A DNA stretch of 64,000 nt from positions 248,001 to 312,000 of the forward strand of contig NZ_CADCXY010000003.1 of the NCBI RefSeq assembly GCF_902806985.1, given 5' to 3'. The notes beneath the pieces were generated by a model. That model was not told the DNA's origin. It ran no database searches and was given only the letters and a program-made list of their open reading frames with translations. Positions 34,220-42,399 of this stretch are shown here, in pieces. Both the position numbers and the translations under genes were made by a program. This stretch comes from Pseudidiomarina piscicola. Its GTDB lineage: Bacteria > Pseudomonadota > Gammaproteobacteria > Enterobacterales > Alteromonadaceae. Every line of letters begins with the position of its first letter. The stretch's first letter is position 1.

Positions 34220-35830
34220 CTATTCTGCTGAGCCTGAAATAGGCGTGATCAGGTACGGGAAGCTGCTGTCGACGAAGCTTGCATCAAGAGGGGCACCATC
34301 GGTAAATGGCGCGTCGCCGACATTCGCGTCTTCCGGTGCACAGTAGCCAAGATTCACTGGCTCGCCGTTTACTGGAATGTCATGACACAGGGCGCCCATC
34401 ACCACGCGGAGCGCGATGTCGACCACATCGTCACCTGGGCGACGACCGTTGGGGAAGCCCGCTAAGTCATTCCCCGCGACGCCAAAAGGCGACTGCATGG
34501 AAGCTGGTGTCGCTGGAATCGCAGTATTCAGACGTAGCATCTCAGATGGTGTAACGCTCGCTTGCTGGTTGACGCCCGGGAAGCCAGTTAAAAACGCCGC
34601 AACCAGATCTTCACGCGGGTAGTTGGTCGGTGCGATGGTGTCGAAGTTGGTTCCTAAGGTGGCATTCACCGCGTCGCGGAATAATAAATCTAAGATCACC
34701 GGTAGCGTTGGATGCGTGACAAAATCAGCAAACTGGCCGTCGTCGCTAGGGTGTGCGCCGCTGAAGGTGTCCTTGGCGTCGACGCCAATCACCAGTTCAT
34801 TCACTAATGGCGAACCTAGGCGTGAAACTTGTACGAGGGCGCCACCATTGACTTCAGGTTTTGCTAGGTCAGCTTCTGGATTTAAAATTCGAGCTTGGGG
34901 CAGGCTCGCAGTGGTCCACGCGCCGATAACGCCATTGCCGTCGCCGGTGACACAAGCGGTTGGTAGTTCTAAGGCGATGGTATTGACGTTTTTGTCATTT
35001 AAGTCGTCATTTGCGGTGTCTTGCGTGATGCCGCCTGGAAAACCGCCGCCGTCACCTGCACCTGGCGCGCTATCGCCTTCAACAGGAACGTAATTCACCA
35101 AATCGAAAGTTTTGCCGAGGTTGACGGTGAACGGGTCTTTGCGCTGCCCTACGAATACACGGCCGGGGCTGGCGCAATTGGGAATATTGATGTCGTACAC
35201 ATACTGATCGGCGTAGTCCTGATAAGCGCTGGCGCTGCTGAAGGTTTTGTCGCCGACATAAGCGTAGGGCTTGACGAATTCCATCTCACCGCTGGAGCCG
35301 TTTACCGTGCTACTGCTGCCTGATTTTTGGGCTCCGGTAACAAGCTCAACCTGGTAGGTTTCGCGAAAGTTAAGAGCGCTGTTATCGCCGGGACTGACCC
35401 CGCCGATGTGCTTGAGCGGTACGCTGACGTCGCGGCTGTTACCCTCTGGACCGACTGTGAGTTTTACGCCGCCATTGGGCTGGTCTTGGTTGAAACGAAA
35501 CTCAAAAGTATAGTCTTCGACGGCATCACCATCGGCATCGATATGAATGGCGTAAACGGCGGCTGGGTCCATGGCGAAATAGTTCGGGCCGCCATAGGCG
35601 TCTTGCAAAGGTACATAGTTAGCTATTGCGGTAACGTAGCCCTCGCGTCCCGGTTCGTAACTATTAAAGAGGTAAAAGTCGGTCGAGTCGACGGTTGGAA
35701 AGCGCGTAATATTTGGCGCTTCACGGTGACTTGAGGCTTGTGCGCCGGCACTCAACAGTAGTGTCGCTACGGCGACTGCCACATAGCTTTTCTTTGCGTT
35801 TGTCTGTGTATTCGCTTTGAAGTTCTGCAT
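34220..35830 (-). CDS. DUF4331 family secreted protein
   Basis: 536 residues from the ATG at 35830 (GAGGG upstream; the earlier TTG adds five residues). Signal peptide about 1-33 (AVAVATLLLSAGAQA-SSHREAP). The SSHREAPNITRFPTVDSTDFYLF start and MDPAAVYAIHIDADGDAVEDYTFEFRF are hallmarks of DUF4331. Near the end TDGAPLDASFVDSSFPYL. Such proteins are secreted or surface-associated, found with ECF sigma factors in many marine bacteria, and of unknown role. The promoter proposed at 35876-35904 links it to the sigma factor 0.8 kb upstream. Confidence 0.9.
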   Translation of the reverse strand: MQNFKANTQTNAKKSYVAVAVATLLLSAGAQASSHREAPNITRFPTVDSTDFYLFNSYEPGREGYVTAIANYVPLQDAYGGPNYFAMDPAAVYAIHIDADGDAVEDYTFEFRFNQDQPNGGVKLTVGPEGNSRDVSVPLKHIGGVSPGDNSALNFRETYQVELVTGAQKSGSSSTVNGSSGEMEFVKPYAYVGDKTFSSASAYQDYADQYVYDINIPNCASPGRVFVGQRKDPFTVNLGKTFDLVNYVPVEGDSAPGAGDGGGFPGGITQDTANDDLNDKNVNTIALELPTACVTGDGNGVIGAWTTASLPQARILNPEADLAKPEVNGGALVQVSRLGSPLVNELVIGVDAKDTFSGAHPSDDGQFADFVTHPTLPVILDLLFRDAVNATLGTNFDTIAPTNYPREDLVAAFLTGFPGVNQQASVTPSEMLRLNTAIPATPASMQSPFGVAGNDLAGFPNGRRPGDDVVDIALRVVMGALCHDIPVNGEPVNLGYCAPEDANVGDAPFTDGAPLDASFVDSSFPYLITPISGSAE

Positions 35831-35875
35831 TAGAATCCCTCGCAATCGTTGTTGTTAAGTTGTCTTGCATTAACA

Positions 35876-35904
35876 ACTCCGATTGAGAGGGTCCTTTGGA
35901 TGCA
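35876..35904 (-). promoter_or_regulatory. Putative ECF-sigma promoter of the DUF4331 gene
   Basis: In gene direction TGCATCCAAA, 13 bases, CGGAGT. The same arrangement (TGCATCCRAA-N13-CGKAST) occurs at 37200-37228 upstream of the sigma gene. It is 46 bp from the start codon. Confidence 0.6.
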
Positions 35905-35922
35905 GGTTTATTTAAATTATTT

Positions 35923-36624
35923 CTAACTACCTGAAACTGTTATGAAATCAGTGGTAAATAACACGGGGCCACTGGGTACATCAAGCGGTGAGCCGCCCAG
36001 CGGTTCGCGACTCACTGCCAGCGCTGCAATTGTTTGCAGGTCGACGTTGGCCGGTACATTTAAGCTACGACGGCCTTGTTGTGGTAGCAACCCCAAACTG
36101 ATGGGGGCAGCGCCGCTGGCCGGCAGCATCCACAGTTCATAGTCTTCATTAGTGAGAGGCTCGATGGCACCGACGGCTGCCACTTCTAGCAGTTGCTCAC
36201 GCTGTTCGAGTAGCCATAACGTGCGTGCTTCGCTGTTTTGAATGACAGCAATGCGGTCGGCTTCAGGAACTGGCGTCGGGGTAAGGAGCGTTTGGTTGAG
36301 CATTACCAGCACCAGCAGTGCGGCAAGAGCGCCCGTGAGCCAACGCCAGCCATTGCCAGCTTTCTTCTCCAGCGGATTCGAGCTTTGCCCGCGCCGCCAG
36401 CCCAGCCGAGTTTCAATGGTAAGCCAAGTCGACTTTGGGGCCTGCTGCTCGGGGAGCTGGGCGGCAAGCTCGTTAAGGTGTAATTCCCAAAAAGTGACTT
36501 CGTCGCGTAACTTAGGCTGCTCCATTAGTAAGCGCTGGAATTTATGACGTGCTTGACCACGCATGCTGCCAAGCACATAACGTGCCGCGAGTTGATGTTG
36601 GCGTTCGGTCGTTTGGTAGTTCAT
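35923..36624 (-). CDS. Anti-sigma factor (RskA-like)
   Basis: 233 residues from ATG 36624. The N-terminal cytoplasmic part (RQHQLAARYVLGSMRGQARHKF, residues ~8-29) is a typical anti-sigma start, one transmembrane helix follows (WLTGALAALLVLVMLNQTLL, about residues 98-117) and a periplasmic anti-sigma-K domain (EDYELWMLPASGAAPISLGLLP, about 160-181). The ATGA overlap with the sigma gene shows coupling and supports this start. Presumably binds and silences the sigma factor until an envelope signal arrives. Not the zinc-binding (ZAS) type: no HxxxCxxC motif. Confidence 0.87.
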   Translation of the reverse strand: MNYQTTERQHQLAARYVLGSMRGQARHKFQRLLMEQPKLRDEVTFWELHLNELAAQLPEQQAPKSTWLTIETRLGWRRGQSSNPLEKKAGNGWRWLTGALAALLVLVMLNQTLLTPTPVPEADRIAVIQNSEARTLWLLEQREQLLEVAAVGAIEPLTNEDYELWMLPASGAAPISLGLLPQQGRRSLNVPANVDLQTIAALAVSREPLGGSPLDVPSGPVLFTTDFITVSGS

Positions 36625-37166
36625 CGTTGCAAGCACCCCTTTAAGCTGTCGAGACCGCGGCGGATCCAGCTCTTCACTGTACCTAAGGCTTCGCTTAAGT
36701 AAGCACTAACTTCGTGGTGGCTGAGGCCATAAATAAAAGCTAACTGAATGCTTTGTCGAGTGCTTGGTTGTAGCTCATCGAGACACTTTTTCAGTTGTTC
36801 CGAGTTTTCGCTCGCGCTTAGTTTAATATCAAGGTGATCGGCTTCACTGGCGGGAATGTCGGGCAGCGCATCACTCCCTAATGTTTGGTTTCCTTTATTG
36901 CGAAGCATGTCGATAGAGCGATAGCGCACCATACTGATCAGCCAGCTCATCACGCTGCCGCGTTGTGTTGAGTAGTCGCTGGCGCTATGCCAAACCTTGA
37001 TGAATGCGTCCTGCAGGGCTTCCTCGGCCCAATCGTTACGTCTGAGAATGTGCAAACTTACCGAGAAAAGTTTGTCGGATGTGGCGAGGTACAGCTGCTT
37101 AAAAGCCTCTCGATCGCCCAGTGCGACCTGCTGTAGCTGACGCCCTAGCTGTTCTGGTGTGCTCAT
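36621..37166 (-). CDS. ECF-type RNA polymerase sigma factor
   Basis: 181 residues. Region 2 with LYLATSDKLFSVSLHILRRN and AEEALQDAFIKVWHSASDY (about residues 25-65), SWLISMVRYRSIDMLRN, then a linker and region 4 (LDELQPSTRQSIQLAFIYGLSHHEVSAYL, and LGTVKSWIRRGLDSLKGCL). SigK-like subgroup because of the RskA-type partner. AAAAGGAGCTCAC precedes the ATG. Autoregulated if the promoter at 37200-37228 is real. Targets likely include the DUF4331 gene. Confidence 0.93.
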   Translation of the reverse strand: MSTPEQLGRQLQQVALGDREAFKQLYLATSDKLFSVSLHILRRNDWAEEALQDAFIKVWHSASDYSTQRGSVMSWLISMVRYRSIDMLRNKGNQTLGSDALPDIPASEADHLDIKLSASENSEQLKKCLDELQPSTRQSIQLAFIYGLSHHEVSAYLSEALGTVKSWIRRGLDSLKGCLQR

Positions 37167-37199
37167 GTGAGCTCCTTTTTATTAGTGTCGTCAGAGTAT

Positions 37200-37228
37200 A
37201 GTACGTTTCTGCGCATCATTCGGATGCA
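37200..37228 (-). promoter_or_regulatory. Putative autoregulatory ECF-sigma promoter
   Basis: In gene direction TGCATCCGAA, 13 bases, CGTACT, ending 33 bp before the sigma start codon. It lies inside a large inverted repeat (37204-37236: CGTTTCTG-c-GCATC, centre, GATGC-a-CAGAAACG), which could bind a dimeric regulator or simply form a hairpin. Confidence 0.6.
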
Positions 37229-37240
37229 CAGAAACGACAT

Positions 37241-37338
37241 GAGAGGGGGCAGCCCTTACAATGTAAAGACGGTTTCACCAGAGGGGGCAGCCCTTACAAT
37301 GTAAAGACGATTCCGCAGAGGGGGGCTGCCCCTTCTGG
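37241..37338. repeat. REP cluster, copy F (three units)
   Basis: Two direct units GAGAGGGGGCAGCCCTTACA with linkers TGTAAAGACGG/TTTCACC and a third, inverted GGGGGCTGCCCCTTCTGG. It lies between the sigma-factor promoter region and the Coa1-like gene. Confidence 0.85.
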
Positions 37339-37420
37339 TTATTTGTACGAGATAAAGTATATTAGCAGCGGAAATGTCGGATTTTGTTCTTGATAATAAT
37401 AAATCTAAAAGGAAGGGTGC

Positions 37421-37810
37421 GTGAAGCGGAATACGAAATGGATATTGATTGTTGTCGGTATTGTAGCTGGGCTTGCGGCGCTTGCTGCAGTGTTGGTTTA
37501 CTTCTTGATAAACATGATGAAAGGTGAGGCATACGACCTCTCGTTTAAAGCTGTGTCTGAGCATGCGGCTGTTCACGCCTTGCTGGGAGAGCCCATCGAG
37601 CCAGGCTTTTTTGTCTTGGGTAACGTTAGTATCAGCGGGCCAAGTGGTACGGCCAAGCTGCAATATAATGTAAGTGGGCCGGATGGCGATGCGACAGTGT
37701 TCGCCTACGCCACCCGCGACGCTGGACAGTGGCAGCTGAACCGAGTGATCGTTGATGTGGACGGCGCGCGCGAGCGCTTCAATGTGATCGCCCCGAACGA
37801 CTCATTGTAG
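37421..37810 (+). CDS. Coa1/Tim21-like membrane-anchored protein
   Basis: 129 residues with GTG start (AAGGAAGGGTGC just upstream). One N-terminal membrane anchor (about residues 6-30, ILIVVGIVAGLAALAAVLVY), then a small alpha-beta domain with AVHALLGEPIEPGFFVLGNV (about 51-70), GTAKLQYNVSGPDGDATVFA (about 76-95) and WQLNRVIVDVDG, the pattern of the Coa1 (cytochrome oxidase assembly 1) family. Bacterial members are of unknown role. Flanked by REP copies F and G. Confidence 0.75.
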   Translation: MKRNTKWILIVVGIVAGLAALAAVLVYFLINMMKGEAYDLSFKAVSEHAAVHALLGEPIEPGFFVLGNVSISGPSGTAKLQYNVSGPDGDATVFAYATRDAGQWQLNRVIVDVDGARERFNVIAPNDSL

Positions 37811-37817
37811 TCTTCCA

Positions 37818-37878
37818 CCAGAGGGGGCAGCCCTTACATTGTAAAGATGGTTTCGCGGAGGGGGGCTGCCCCCTCTGG
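37818..37878. repeat. REP doublet, copy G (left of the RAYT)
   Basis: CCAGAGGGGGCAGCCCTTAC, linker with TGTAAAGATGGTTTC, then the inverted GGAGGGGGGCTGCCCCCTCT. It lies 37 bp before the transposase start. Confidence 0.88.
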
Positions 37879-37915
37879 TATAATCAACTTCCATGCAACA
37901 ACAAGGAGGTTGTTT

Positions 37916-38608
37916 ATGCCAAACTTAAGACGGAACGATGTACCAGGGGTTGCGCTGCATATCACGCAGCGGGGCAATAATCGCCAACGAATTTTCCACG
38001 ATGATGACGACTTTCAGCGCTTTGCGGGGCTATTGATTCAGTTCTCTGAAAAGTATGGTATTTCTGTTCACGCTTGGGCGTTTATGCCTAATCATGTGCA
38101 CATTTTGGCAACGCCAGCTGAGCGGAAGACAACGGGTCGTATGATGATGTGTATCGCTGGGCAATACACCACGTACTACAATCAAAAATACAAGCGAACC
38201 GGCACTTTATATGAAAAACGATATTTTTCTTCCTTAGTCGATTATGACGAGTATGCGCTGATCGCCTACCGCTATATTGAACTTAATCCTGTTAAAGCAC
38301 GCTTAGTATCTCACCCCAGACAATGGCATTGGAGCTCTTATCGGCATAATGCTGAAGGCTTGCATTCATCATTTATTGTGCCGCATTTTTCCTTTATGCG
38401 TATGGGGCCAACCCTACTCGATTGCCGTCGCGCCTACCGTAAGCTTGTCAACGAAACCGATGTGGATAGTGATATGTATAACGCGTTTCGTAAGCAAATG
38501 CGTGAGGCGCAGAGACTTCAGTCTGTCTTTGGTAGCGAAACTTTTCGCTTACAGATGGCGGCGAAGCTCGGTTACAAACTAGCAACACTAAGCCACGAGG
38601 AAAGTTAA
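37916..38608 (+). CDS. REP-associated tyrosine transposase (RAYT, Y1/HUH family)
   Basis: 230 residues from ATG 37916, selected because AAGGAGG is 7 bp upstream; the open frame before it lies in the REP. It has the Y1 transposase layout: HITQRGNNRQRIFHDDDDF (about 15-33), AWAFMPNHVHILATP with the HUH metal-binding HVH (about 54-68), GQYTTYYNQKYKRTGTLYEKRYF (about 83-105) and YRYIELNPVKARL with the candidate nucleophilic Tyr (about 119-131). Single-strand endonucleases of this type cut and move REP sequences. It is bounded by REP copies G and H. Its TAA stop is shared in a TTAA with the convergent nuclease gene. Confidence 0.92.
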   Translation: MPNLRRNDVPGVALHITQRGNNRQRIFHDDDDFQRFAGLLIQFSEKYGISVHAWAFMPNHVHILATPAERKTTGRMMMCIAGQYTTYYNQKYKRTGTLYEKRYFSSLVDYDEYALIAYRYIELNPVKARLVSHPRQWHWSSYRHNAEGLHSSFIVPHFSFMRMGPTLLDCRRAYRKLVNETDVDSDMYNAFRKQMREAQRLQSVFGSETFRLQMAAKLGYKLATLSHEES

Positions 38609-38666
38609 GGGGGGGCAGCCCCCTCTGGTGAAAACGTCTTTACATTGTAAGGGCTGCCCCCTCTGA
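38605..38666. repeat. REP doublet, copy H (right of the RAYT)
   Basis: AAGGGGGGGCAGCCCCCTCT, linker GGTGAAAACGTCTT, TACATTGTAAGGGCTGCCCC and CTCTGA. It overlaps the last 20 codons of the nuclease gene on the - strand and the stop codon of the RAYT gene on the + strand. Confidence 0.88.
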
Positions 38667-40338
38667 GGGTTTGGGTGAGGGTGTGGCGGGCGTGGTGGTC
38701 GCCGTGGATGAGGCGGACTTCGGTGACGGGTGGGTTGGCGCTTTCGACGAAGGCGACGAGTTCGCGTTGGTCGGCGTGGGCGGAGTAGCCGCCGATGGTG
38801 TGGATGCCGGCGCGGATGTTGATGCGCTGGTGGTCGAGGTCGACGTAGCCGCCGTCGGGGCCGTATTGTTGGATGTCGCGGCCCGGGGTGCCAGCGGCTT
38901 GGTAGCCGACGAAGATGACGTCGGTGCGCGGGTCGGGGAGTAGGGCTTTGAGGTAGTTGACCATGCGTCCGCCGGCGCACATGCCGCTGGCGGCGATAAC
39001 GATGCATGGGTCGCCGGAGCTGCGTAAGTGATTGACGATGTGCTCGTGATCGGCATGGCTGTCGACGGTGTGTAGGCGGCTGAAGTCGAGTGGGTTACGG
39101 CCATCGGCGCGGCGTTGCAGGGCTTCTTGGTCCCATAGTTTCGAGAGCTTGCGATAAAGTGCGGTAAATTTGGCGGCCATGGGAGAGTCTAAAATGACGG
39201 TGATTTTGGGCCAAAAGCCGTGGTTGCTGGCGATGATGTCTTCGATTTCATACAACAGCTCTTGGGTTCGACCGATGCTGAAGGCCGGTATTAGCACGGC
39301 CCCGCGATCGCGTACGCAGCGTTCGATAATGGCGCGTAGTCGGTCGGTTCGGTCGTCGCGGGATTCATGCAGGCGGTCGCCGTAGGTGCTTTCTAAAAAC
39401 AGTAAATCGGCGCGTTCCAAGGGTTGTGGGTCGGGCAACAGTGGGGTATTGCGGCAGCCGAGGTCGCCAGAAAACACCACGCGATAGGCTTCGGGTAAAT
39501 TGAACAGTTCAACGCTTGGCATAGGGGAAACAGAGTGCGTTTCGCTCGGCTCGCTGCTTACTGCGTCGGTTATGGTATTCCACTCAAACTCGGCGTAGGC
39601 GGAGCCTAGAATGTGTCCGGCTTGTCGCAAGCGTAACCGCACTCCGTTAAGCGCCGCGGAACCCGCCGATGAACCCGAATCCGCCGCCGAACCAGAACCC
39701 GAGCCCGAACCCGCCTCGGAACCCGCCGAAGAACCCGATCCCGCCGCCACCCAGCGCCATTCATCGTACTCCATGGGCACGAGCAAGCTGTGTAGGCGTT
39801 TCAATACGGCGGAAATGAGTTTGCGGTCGCGGGTGAGCCCGATTTTTAAGGCATCTTCAATCACCAGGGGTAATAAATGTGCGGTTGCGCTGGTGCAGTA
39901 AATGGGTCCGTTGAAGCCGGCCATTAATAGGTAGGGTACGCGGCCAACGTGGTCGATGTGGGTGTGAGTGATCACTAACCCATGTACGTTGTCGAGGGGA
40001 AAGTCGATGGCGGGATCGTTTGAATCGGCACCTTGGCCTGATGTTTCCGCGCCCTGAAACAGGCCGCAATCGATCAGTAGTGAGGCGTGGGGGCCGAGAA
40101 ATAGTTCGTGGCATGAGCCGGTAACGCCGGCGAACGCACCATGATGAATCACCCGCGGCGGCGAATCCGAAGCGCCCAAGCCCGAACCTCCGGAACCCAA
40201 GCCCGAACCTCCGGAACCCAAGCCCGAACCTCCGCCCGAGCCCGAGCCAGACCCCAACGAACCACCGCCCACCACACCATCAGAACCCGAAGCACCCATC
40301 ACCACCCCCGCTAAACTAACGAAAACAACCAACTCCAA
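38605..40338 (-). CDS. MBL-fold/beta-CASP nuclease with Gly-Ser-rich inserts
   Basis: 577 residues. The metal-binding THTHIDHVGRVPYLL (about residues 121-135) and the beta-CASP part (ERADLLFLESTYGDRLHES, PAFSIGRTQELLYEIED, ASGMCAGGRMVNYLKALL, GGYSAHADQRELVAF) match the RNA exonuclease family related to CPSF-73. Typical members are ~450-470 residues; the extra length comes from a Gly-Ser-rich N-terminal segment (residues ~17-55, three 21-bp DNA repeats), a second internal insert (~residues 200-228), and a tail of about 19 residues encoded by REP copy H (RGGSPYNVKTFSPEGAAPP). Both Gly-Ser parts have near-perfect codon repetition. Probably soluble and active, since the catalytic motifs are complete. 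Confidence 0.87.
   Translation of the reverse strand: MELVVFVSLAGVVMGASGSDGVVGGGSLGSGSGSGGGSGLGSGGSGLGSGGSGLGASDSPPRVIHHGAFAGVTGSCHELFLGPHASLLIDCGLFQGAETSGQGADSNDPAIDFPLDNVHGLVITHTHIDHVGRVPYLLMAGFNGPIYCTSATAHLLPLVIEDALKIGLTRDRKLISAVLKRLHSLLVPMEYDEWRWVAAGSGSSAGSEAGSGSGSGSAADSGSSAGSAALNGVRLRLRQAGHILGSAYAEFEWNTITDAVSSEPSETHSVSPMPSVELFNLPEAYRVVFSGDLGCRNTPLLPDPQPLERADLLFLESTYGDRLHESRDDRTDRLRAIIERCVRDRGAVLIPAFSIGRTQELLYEIEDIIASNHGFWPKITVILDSPMAAKFTALYRKLSKLWDQEALQRRADGRNPLDFSRLHTVDSHADHEHIVNHLRSSGDPCIVIAASGMCAGGRMVNYLKALLPDPRTDVIFVGYQAAGTPGRDIQQYGPDGGYVDLDHQRINIRAGIHTIGGYSAHADQRELVAFVESANPPVTEVRLIHGDHHARHTLTQTLRGGSPYNVKTFSPEGAAPP
40175..40237 (-). repeat. 21-bp tandem repeat x3 in nuclease gene
   Basis: CCCAAGCCCGAACCTCCGGA plus one A, repeated at 40175, 40196 and 40217 (the third with altered end). 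In the gene direction it codes the repeated GSGGSGL heptad. A likely source of length variation between strains. Confidence 0.85.
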
Positions 40339-40406
40339 ACCCTACACCCGACACAAAAAAACAACAACAATTATGATGATCTACCGTAACAAAAAGTTAG
40401 AAAAAC

Positions 40407-40435
40407 TTGTCGAAATAATCGTTGGTCGATATACT
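40407..40435 (+). promoter_or_regulatory. Sigma-70-type promoter for the dehydratase gene
   Basis: TTGTCG, 17 bases, TATACT; 53 bp before the start codon. Four and five of six consensus bases match at ideal spacing. Confidence 0.55.
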
Positions 40436-40488
40436 TCGAACCTAGGGATTCGGTTACTAATCATTCTTTTTACTCGGACGTAAAACAC

Positions 40489-42399
40489 TTGAAACTACTT
40501 ACCTCTTTACTGCAGCTTCCGCGGTCTGCGAAGCGAGCTATTAGCGTCATCATCGATATTTTTGCGATAGTGGTATCGCTGGTGCTGGCGTTATGTTTAA
40601 GTCGCGATGTGTTGAACATCGAGTCGGCCACGGGCTGGCTGGCTGTCACAACGTGGTTGGTGATTGGCTCGATTGCGATCTTCGTCAAGCTAGGGCTTTA
40701 CCGTGCGGTGGTTAGGTATGTTTCGGTGCGCGCGTTCTCGATGGTGTTAACCGGCGCCATTTTTTCAACGCTACTACTGTGGGCCTTGATCTACGCCTTT
40801 GATGTAACCTTGCCCGCAACGGGTATTGTTAACTTTGGCTTGATGGCGCTATTGATTGTCGGTGGCAGTCGCTTTGCCATGCGTGAGCTCTATCACCGCA
40901 TGGTCAGCCGTAAGAAAATTCCAGTGATGATCTATGGTGCGGGCTCGGCTGGGCGTCAGTTGGCGCAGGCCCTGACCAATGGTGAAGAGTTCGCCCCGCG
41001 GGTGTTTGTCGACGACGATAGCACCTTGCAGCGGGCGCTGTTACTGGGTATTCCGGTGATTGACCCGGCACAGGTAGAACAAGCCGTAAAAGAACAAGGT
41101 ATCGAGCGTATTTTGCTGGCGCTGCCGAGTGCGTCACGCTCAATGCGCAAACAAATTCTGGAGTCGCTCGAGAAGCTCAACGTTAAAGTGCAAACGGTGC
41201 CGGGTATGGCCGATATGGTGAATGGCGATATGTCCATTGATCAGTTGCAAGACGTACGCATCGAAGACTTGCTAGGTCGCGATCCCGTTGACCCAGATCC
41301 TGCTCTAATGCAGCAACACATTCGCGATAAAGTGGTGTTGGTGACAGGCGCCGGTGGTTCGATTGGCTCGGAGTTGTGTCGGCAAATTATCGTGCAAAAA
41401 CCCAGGGCGTTGGTGTTATACGAGCTTTCTGAGTTTGGTCTTTATAGCATCGAGCGCGAGCTCAAAGAGCTTATTCAGCGCCATCAGCTGCCGGCCATTG
41501 ATATCTATCCGGTGATTGGTACCGTACAGCGCCGAAATCGTATTGCTACGGTAATGCAGTCGTTTCATGTGCAGACGGTTTATCATGCGGCGGCGTATAA
41601 GCATGTGCCCTTGGTCGAATACAACATGGTCGAAGGGGTGCGCAACAATGTGTTTGGCACCTTGTACACCGCTGAAGCGGCAATTGAAGCTAATGTCGAG
41701 CTATTTGTATTGATATCGACCGACAAAGCGGTGCGTCCAACCAATGTCATGGGCACCACCAAGCGCCTTGCAGAGCTTACCTTACAAGGTCTGGCGCAGC
41801 GCAATAGTACCTCGACCCGGTTTGCGATGGTGCGTTTTGGCAATGTTTTAGGCTCGTCGGGGTCGGTGGTTCCGCTGTTTAAGAAACAAATAGAGCAGGG
41901 CGGGCCGGTAACGGTAACCCATCCAGATATCACGCGCTATTTTATGACTATTCCTGAAGCTGCGCAGTTGGTGATTCAAGCCGGCACTATGGGCAATTCC
42001 GGTGCGGTGTTTGTGTTGGATATGGGCGAGCCAGTGAAGATTATTGATATGGCGCGCAAGATGATTCATTTAAGCGGCCGCGAGATTCTTTCACCAGAGC
42101 ACCCTGAAGGCGATATTGAAATCGTATATAGCGGTTTGCGCCCAGGCGAGAAGTTATACGAAGAGTTGTTGATTGGTGAAGACGTGCTGCCGTGCGATCA
42201 CCCGCGTATCTCCCGAGCCCAAGAACTGGCGCTCGATTGGCCGGAAATGAGCGCGCTCATTGAACGCTTAGACGATGCCTGTTTAAACTTCCGTATTGAT
42301 GACTTGCGACAGCTACTGCTGGATGCCCCGACGGGTTATCAGCCGAGCAACGACGATATCAATGATCTTATTTGGTCGAAAATGAAAGCCGACTCTTAA
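40489..42399 (+). CDS. wbpM: Nucleoside-diphosphate-sugar 4,6-dehydratase (WbpM/FlaA1/PglF family)
   Basis: 636 residues, of the long membrane-bound form. Four transmembrane helices in the first ~125 residues, then a CoA-binding-like NAD domain ([15 protein letters not shown], about residue 147) and the SDR catalytic domain with [16 protein letters not shown] (about 283-298), [17 protein letters not shown] (about 410-426; Met in place of the usual catalytic Tyr as typical of WbpM) and [13 protein letters not shown] (about 543-555). It dehydrates UDP-GlcNAc to a 4-keto-6-deoxy sugar, the first step for QuiNAc/FucNAc. Start TTG at 40489 supported by the promoter at 40407-40435. It stands 28 kb from the polysaccharide cluster it probably serves. 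Confidence 0.92.
   Translation: MKLLTSLLQLPRSAKRAISVIIDIFAIVVSLVLALCLSRDVLNIESATGWLAVTTWLVIGSIAIFVKLGLYRAVVRYVSVRAFSMVLTGAIFSTLLLWALIYAFDVTLPATGIVNFGLMALLIVGGSRFAMRELYHRMVSRKKIPVMIYGAGSAGRQLAQALTNGEEFAPRVFVDDDSTLQRALLLGIPVIDPAQVEQAVKEQGIERILLALPSASRSMRKQILESLEKLNVKVQTVPGMADMVNGDMSIDQLQDVRIEDLLGRDPVDPDPALMQQHIRDKVVLVTGAGGSIGSELCRQIIVQKPRALVLYELSEFGLYSIERELKELIQRHQLPAIDIYPVIGTVQRRNRIATVMQSFHVQTVYHAAAYKHVPLVEYNMVEGVRNNVFGTLYTAEAAIEANVELFVLISTDKAVRPTNVMGTTKRLAELTLQGLAQRNSTSTRFAMVRFGNVLGSSGSVVPLFKKQIEQGGPVTVTHPDITRYFMTIPEAAQLVIQAGTMGNSGAVFVLDMGEPVKIIDMARKMIHLSGREILSPEHPEGDIEIVYSGLRPGEKLYEELLIGEDVLPCDHPRISRAQELALDWPEMSALIERLDDACLNFRIDDLRQLLLDAPTGYQPSNDDINDLIWSKMKADS

Noticed and set aside
34623-35093. 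156-codon open frame opposite the DUF4331 gene
   Set aside because: Shadow; the opposite strand carries clear family motifs.
18744-38666. Repeated GC-rich units considered as a CRISPR array
   Set aside because: Units occur as hairpin doublets or triplets scattered over 20 kb, not as regular repeat-spacer rows, and no cas gene is present.
38588-39104. Pro/Arg/Ser-Thr-rich open frames in the nuclease gene region
   Set aside because: Alternative frames of the GC-rich nuclease gene; compositions are typical of shadows.
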